Assembly: GCF_947493595.1 (NCBI RefSeq)
Contig: NZ_CANLRL010000002.1
Location: 62,001-126,000 of the forward strand
Length of the DNA stretch: 64,000 bases
Reading direction: 5' to 3'
From: an uncultured Shimia sp.
Lineage (GTDB): Bacteria > Pseudomonadota > Alphaproteobacteria > Rhodobacterales > Rhodobacteraceae
Shown here: piece by piece, positions 61,096 to 64,000 of the stretch
Numbering within the stretch: the first letter of the stretch is position 1
How the letters are laid out: every line of letters starts with the position of its first letter
Position numbers and translations under genes: made by a program
The notes under the pieces: generated by a model
Told to the model about the DNA's origin: nothing
The model's input: the letters and a program-made list of their open reading frames with translations, nothing else
Databases searched by the model: none

Positions 61096-62358
61096 TTAGG
61101 CCACCAACTGTTGTCCACGCACATCAAGGATGGATGCGGTCACAATCGCCCCCTCCTCTTGCGGTGCATCAAATGTGACTTCGGTGAACTGTTCCGTGCG
61201 GCCCATGTTGGGGTTTTCCATCAGGATGTGATGGGTTTTGCCAAGCTGCGCCGCCAGATGTTTCTCCACCTGCGCTGCCCCGGCTTCGCGCAGCTGTGCC
61301 GCGCGGGTTTTGATGACGTTGCCGTTCACCTGACTGGGGATTTTGGCCGCAGGCGTGCCTTCGCGCTTGGAATAAGGGAAGACATGCAGCCATGTGAGAT
61401 CACACTCCTGCACCAGCTTCAGAGAGTTTTCAAAATGTGCGTCGGTCTCGGTTGGGAAACCGGCAATGATGTCCGCGCCAAAGGTCATTTCTGGGCGCAG
61501 TTTCTTAGCTTCTTCGCAGAATCGGATGGCATCATCGCGCAGGTGGCGGCGGGCCATACGTTTGAGGATCAGATCATCACCGTGCTGCAGGCTCAGATGC
61601 AAATGTGGCATCAGGCGCGGCTCCGACGCGATGGCCAGCATCAGGTTTTCATCCACCTCAATGCTGTCAATCGAGCTGATCCGCAGACGCGGCAAGTCCG
61701 GCACCAACTTCAGGATGCGCATGACCAGATCGCCCAGCTTCGGTTGCATCGGCTGATCCGCGCCCCAGCTGGTCAGGTCCACGCCGGTCAGCACAACTTC
61801 GTTGAAGCCTTTGTCCACCAGCCGCTTGATCTGATCCACCACCACACCGGCCGGCACCGAGCGGGAATTGCCCCGGCCATAGGGGATGATGCAGAAGGTG
61901 CAGCGGTGATCACAGCCGTTTTGCACCTGCACATAGGCGCGTGAGCGGGTGCCAAAGCCGTCGATCAAGTGACCGGCGGTTTCCGTCACCGACATGATGT
62001 CGTCGACCTGCACCTTTTCAGTCTCACCAATGAAGTCGGCGGCCATGCCCTGCCAGGTGGCGGGGTTCATTTTTTCGGTGTTGCCAATGACCTTGTCGAC
62101 TTCGCCCATGGCGGCGAACGTCTCTGGCTCCACCTGCGCGGCACAGCCGGTGACAATGATTTGCGCATCCGGATTGTCGCGGCGCAGGCGGCGGATTTCC
62201 TGACGGCTTTTGCGTACTGCCTCCGCGGTCACCGCACAGGTGTTTACGATCACGGCATTCTCAAGACCGGCGGATTGCGCCATGTCTTTCATCGCCTCTG
62301 ATTCATATGAATTCAGGCGACAGCCCAGTGTGGTGAATTTTGGCGGGGAGGCAGTCAT
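61096..62358 (-). CDS. mtaB: tRNA t6A37 methylthiotransferase MtaB
   Basis: MtaB adds a methylthio group to t6A37 in tRNAs that read ANN codons. The radical-SAM cluster is CDHRCTFCIIPYGRGNSRS. The second cluster uses Cys in GCRLNSYESEAM, VNTCAVT and GCAAQ. The C-terminal domain has KIPSQVNGNVIKTRAAQLRE. The ATG at 62358 gives 420 residues, is preceded by GGAG, and overlaps the dapF stop by 4 bases; the frame stays open 32 codons further. It is thus coupled to dapF. Confidence 0.95.
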   Translation of the reverse strand: MTASPPKFTTLGCRLNSYESEAMKDMAQSAGLENAVIVNTCAVTAEAVRKSRQEIRRLRRDNPDAQIIVTGCAAQVEPETFAAMGEVDKVIGNTEKMNPATWQGMAADFIGETEKVQVDDIMSVTETAGHLIDGFGTRSRAYVQVQNGCDHRCTFCIIPYGRGNSRSVPAGVVVDQIKRLVDKGFNEVVLTGVDLTSWGADQPMQPKLGDLVMRILKLVPDLPRLRISSIDSIEVDENLMLAIASEPRLMPHLHLSLQHGDDLILKRMARRHLRDDAIRFCEEAKKLRPEMTFGADIIAGFPTETDAHFENSLKLVQECDLTWLHVFPYSKREGTPAAKIPSQVNGNVIKTRAAQLREAGAAQVEKHLAAQLGKTHHILMENPNMGRTEQFTEVTFDAPQEEGAIVTASILDVRGQQLVA

Positions 62359-63209
62359 TTGTGCCGCTCCAGAAAGGCTGAGGTGAATTGGCCGGACATG
62401 ACATGCTCGGTCTCGCCGGTCATCCAGACGCCGTCTTCGGCCCAATTGATCCAAAGCGTGCCGCCATCCAGATCAATCTGGACCTTTCGACCCGTCAAAC
62501 CACGACGCGCGGCGGCCACAGCAGTGGCACAGCTGGACGAACCAGACGCCAGAGTTGTGCCCACACCGCGTTCCCAAACCCGCATGCGGATGTGGTTTTC
62601 GCCAATAATCTGCGCGACCTGCACGTTGGTACGCTCCGGATACAGCGGATGGTGTTCATGCGCGGCCCCGAAGGCTTCGAGATCCACGCTGTCCACATCC
62701 TCCACAAAGAAGGTGCAATGGGGGTTGCCCATGCCGGTGGCGGTTGGCGCGCCATCGATGGGCAGTTCCAAAGTGTCTATTTCGCGGGCAAGGGGTACTT
62801 CGCGCCACAAAAGCTGCGGATGGCCCATGTTCACGGACACCAGACCCTTGCCAGCCTCGCGGGCCAACAAAGTGCCGCGATCTGTGGTCAGGGTTAACGA
62901 CTCAGCCGCCGACTCATCCATCAGATACCGTGCAATACAACGGGTGGCGTTGCCACAAGCGGCCGAGGTGGAGCCGTCTGCGTTGTAAAACGTCAGATGG
63001 GCGTCGGCATTGCTACCGGCTGTGCCGTGAGAAATCACCGCAAGCTGATCAAATCCCACACCTTTTTGGCGGTGTGCAATGGCGGTTATTTGATTTTTAC
63101 TCAGCGCAAAGGCGCGCGTGCGGGCATCGACAACGACAAAATCATTGCCCAGCCCATGCATTTTCATGAACGCCAAAGGGGTTTCAACACGTGTATCCAT
63201 TGGGCGCAT
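62355..63209 (-). CDS. dapF: Diaminopimelate epimerase
   Basis: DapF turns LL-diaminopimelate into the meso form for lysine and peptidoglycan. Its two catalytic Cys are in AACGNATRCIARYL and ASGSSSCATAVAAARRG, with the substrate-binding MGNPHCTFFV block. The N-terminus has the typical MKMHGLGNDFVVVD. Length is 284 residues. A second ATG three codons in is possible, and neither has a clear ribosome-binding site. It overlaps mtaB by 4 bases. The tRNA-Lys gene is divergent from it. Confidence 0.96.
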   Translation of the reverse strand: MRPMDTRVETPLAFMKMHGLGNDFVVVDARTRAFALSKNQITAIAHRQKGVGFDQLAVISHGTAGSNADAHLTFYNADGSTSAACGNATRCIARYLMDESAAESLTLTTDRGTLLAREAGKGLVSVNMGHPQLLWREVPLAREIDTLELPIDGAPTATGMGNPHCTFFVEDVDSVDLEAFGAAHEHHPLYPERTNVQVAQIIGENHIRMRVWERGVGTTLASGSSSCATAVAAARRGLTGRKVQIDLDGGTLWINWAEDGVWMTGETEHVMSGQFTSAFLERHK

Positions 63210-63264
63210 ATACGCCCGTTGAACATCCTTTTCCAGTATGGCGAAATTTTTCTTGAGAATCGGC

Positions 63265-63293
63265 TTGACCCCCTCGGTCAGTCGGCTTAGTAA
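63265..63293 (+). promoter_or_regulatory. Promoter of the tRNA-Lys gene
   Basis: TTGACC (63265-63270) and TAGTAA (63288-63293) stand 17 bases apart. The tRNA begins 22 bases after the -10 box. Confidence 0.6.
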
Positions 63294-63314
63294 CCGCGCA
63301 CCAACACAGAGAGT

Positions 63315-63390
63315 GGGCCGTTAGCTCAGTTGGTAGAGCAACTGACTTTTAATCAGTAGGTCGAAGGTTCGAACCCTTCACGGCTCACCA
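63315..63390 (+). tRNA. tRNA-Lys (anticodon TTT)
   Basis: Acceptor stem GGGCCGT / ACGGCTC (one G-T pair), D arm AGCTCAGTTGGTAGAGC, anticodon arm ACTGACTTTTAATCAGT with TTT, T arm AAGGTTCGAACCCTT, discriminator A and encoded CCA. Confidence 0.97.
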
Positions 63391-63399
63391 CTTTCAAAC

Positions 63400-63424
63400 A
63401 AAACCCCGCCATTGGCGGGGTTTT
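63400..63424 (+). terminator. Intrinsic terminator after tRNA-Lys
   Basis: CCCCGCC-ATT-GGCGGGG (63404-63420) is flanked by AAAA and TTTT, so it can stop transcription in both directions. The next 100 bases to 63523 show nothing. Confidence 0.9.
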
Positions 63425-63523
63425 GTTGTTTTTGGGATCCCGCAAAACAGCACGCTTGAGCGCGCGCGGCCTGTGGGCCGTCACACTCCTTTAGAGCACT
63501 CCGCCAGTACTAAGCGGCGTGCC

Positions 63524-64000
63524 TCAGACAGTGCTGTTCTCATTAGACCGGCGCAAAGCCTGGCTGACTCGGAAGTTACCGGGCGACAGACCACGAGAGC
63601 GCGTGCGCAGGACCGGGGTTTGCTCAGACGTGCCGCCGGTGGCTTCGCGGGCGATGATAAAGAGGCCGCTGGCGACAATCACCGCCGCGCCTATCAGGGT
63701 CGGTGCATCTGGTGTTTCGTCAAACAGCAGCACGCCAAAGAACACCGCCCAAATGATTTGCGAATATTGCATGGGGGCAACCAAAGCCGCCTCGCCGAGG
63801 GTATACGCGGAGACCATGAGCAAGGTGGCGACAAAGCCAAAAACCGCAACAATGGCAAAACCTGCCAAATCGGGCGCGGAAACCGGGTGATAGACAAACA
63901 CCATGGCCACAGACATGGCCGCCACGCTGATCAGCAGCGGATAGAGCATCAGCACAACGCGGCGCTCATCCTGGCCAATTTTGCGCACGATCACCGATTG
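63524..64000 (-). CDS. EamA/DMT-family transporter, C-terminal part (5' end outside window)
   Basis: The frame is open at the window end; the first visible codons read QSVIVRKIGQDERR. The visible 159 codons hold about four to five hydrophobic helices (MLYPLLISVAAMSVAMVFVY, FAIVAVFGFVATLLMVSAYT, YSQIIWAVFFGVLLFDE, TLIGAAVIVASGLFII). The second-repeat pattern, LVAPMQYSQIIWAVFFGVLL, is typical of the EamA domain. The substrate is unknown. The tail after the last helix is long and polar. It is convergent with the tRNA-Lys gene. Confidence 0.85.
   Translation of the reverse strand, partial: QSVIVRKIGQDERRVVLMLYPLLISVAAMSVAMVFVYHPVSAPDLAGFAIVAVFGFVATLLMVSAYTLGEAALVAPMQYSQIIWAVFFGVLLFDETPDAPTLIGAAVIVASGLFIIAREATGGTSEQTPVLRTRSRGLSPGNFRVSQALRRSNENSTV

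Noticed and set aside
1-64000. Mobile element, prophage, CRISPR array or genomic island
   Set aside because: No transposase, integrase, phage gene, regular spacer array or tRNA-flanked island is visible; both tRNA genes have intact 3' ends and ordinary neighbours.

Overview
The window looks like a chromosomal segment of a marine alphaproteobacterium of the order Rhodobacterales (Roseobacter group). This rests on recognisable protein families and their order: a flagellar run motB-flgE-flgK-flgL-flgI, a petABC cytochrome bc1 operon whose Rieske subunit starts in the Rhodobacter way, a soluble NAD-linked formate dehydrogenase, tamA-tamB, a one-cysteine bL36, and moderately GC-rich sequence. I see no insertion sequence, prophage, CRISPR array, rRNA or replication origin. 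Most of the window is core chromosome with dense same-strand gene pairs that overlap by 4 bases.

Layout. 1-946: end of a hybrid histidine kinase. 947-6798 (minus): hook and rod-region flagellar genes plus motB, closed by a terminator at 893-922. 6913-13045: plsC, then divergent tamA-tamB for outer-membrane protein assembly. 13052-16534: TetR regulator, GNAT enzyme, small membrane protein, and a Tat-exported nitroreductase co-expressed with its probable MarR regulator. 16621-18854 (minus): kbl-tdh threonine degradation. 19069-21267: small membrane protein, XRE-cupin regulator, thiolase. 21384-28863 (minus): alpha-2-macroglobulin and pbpC. 29022-31202: a second hybrid kinase. 31187-34393 (minus): yaaA, recQ, yggT. 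34519-38970: thioesterase, MFS transporter, mepA, phytase-like esterase, yhhQ. 39013-39198: a candidate small RNA. 39341-43541: arfB, a class III aminotransferase-like enzyme with its kinase, and an HxlR-controlled hydrolase. 43538-48745 (minus): pncB, a third hybrid kinase, pncA and an N-formylglutamate amidohydrolase. 48898-49228: tRNA-Val and rpmJ. 49253-52873 (minus): outer-membrane protein and petABC. 53179-59078: LysR regulator and formate dehydrogenase operon. 59081-63209 (minus): two GSTs, a PaiB-like protein, mtaB and dapF. 63315-64000: tRNA-Lys and the end of an EamA transporter.

How the genes work together. Several neighbours form clear functional units. kbl and tdh turn threonine into glycine and acetyl-CoA. 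pncA and pncB recycle nicotinamide to NaMN, with a sensor kinase between them. The formate dehydrogenase genes feed formate electrons to NAD, and bc1 serves respiration. Alpha-2-macroglobulin and PBP1C form the known periplasmic defence and repair pair.

The most unusual signals are mostly non-coding. They are a 10-base inverted repeat that would hide the flgE start codon, with a four-codon leader ORF in its upstream arm; a 44-base element with an 11-base period, present twice; three GTTC-N7-GAAC palindromes over the hydrolase promoter beside the HxlR gene; a 34-base palindrome over the nitroreductase promoter; and a small-RNA candidate behind yhhQ. Among proteins, the formate dehydrogenase stands out for a fused FdsG-FdsB subunit, a glyoxalase-fold gene inserted before fdsA, and a terminator directly after fdsA where fdsC and fdsD would be expected. 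All family assignments come from reading motifs by eye; no database search was run.
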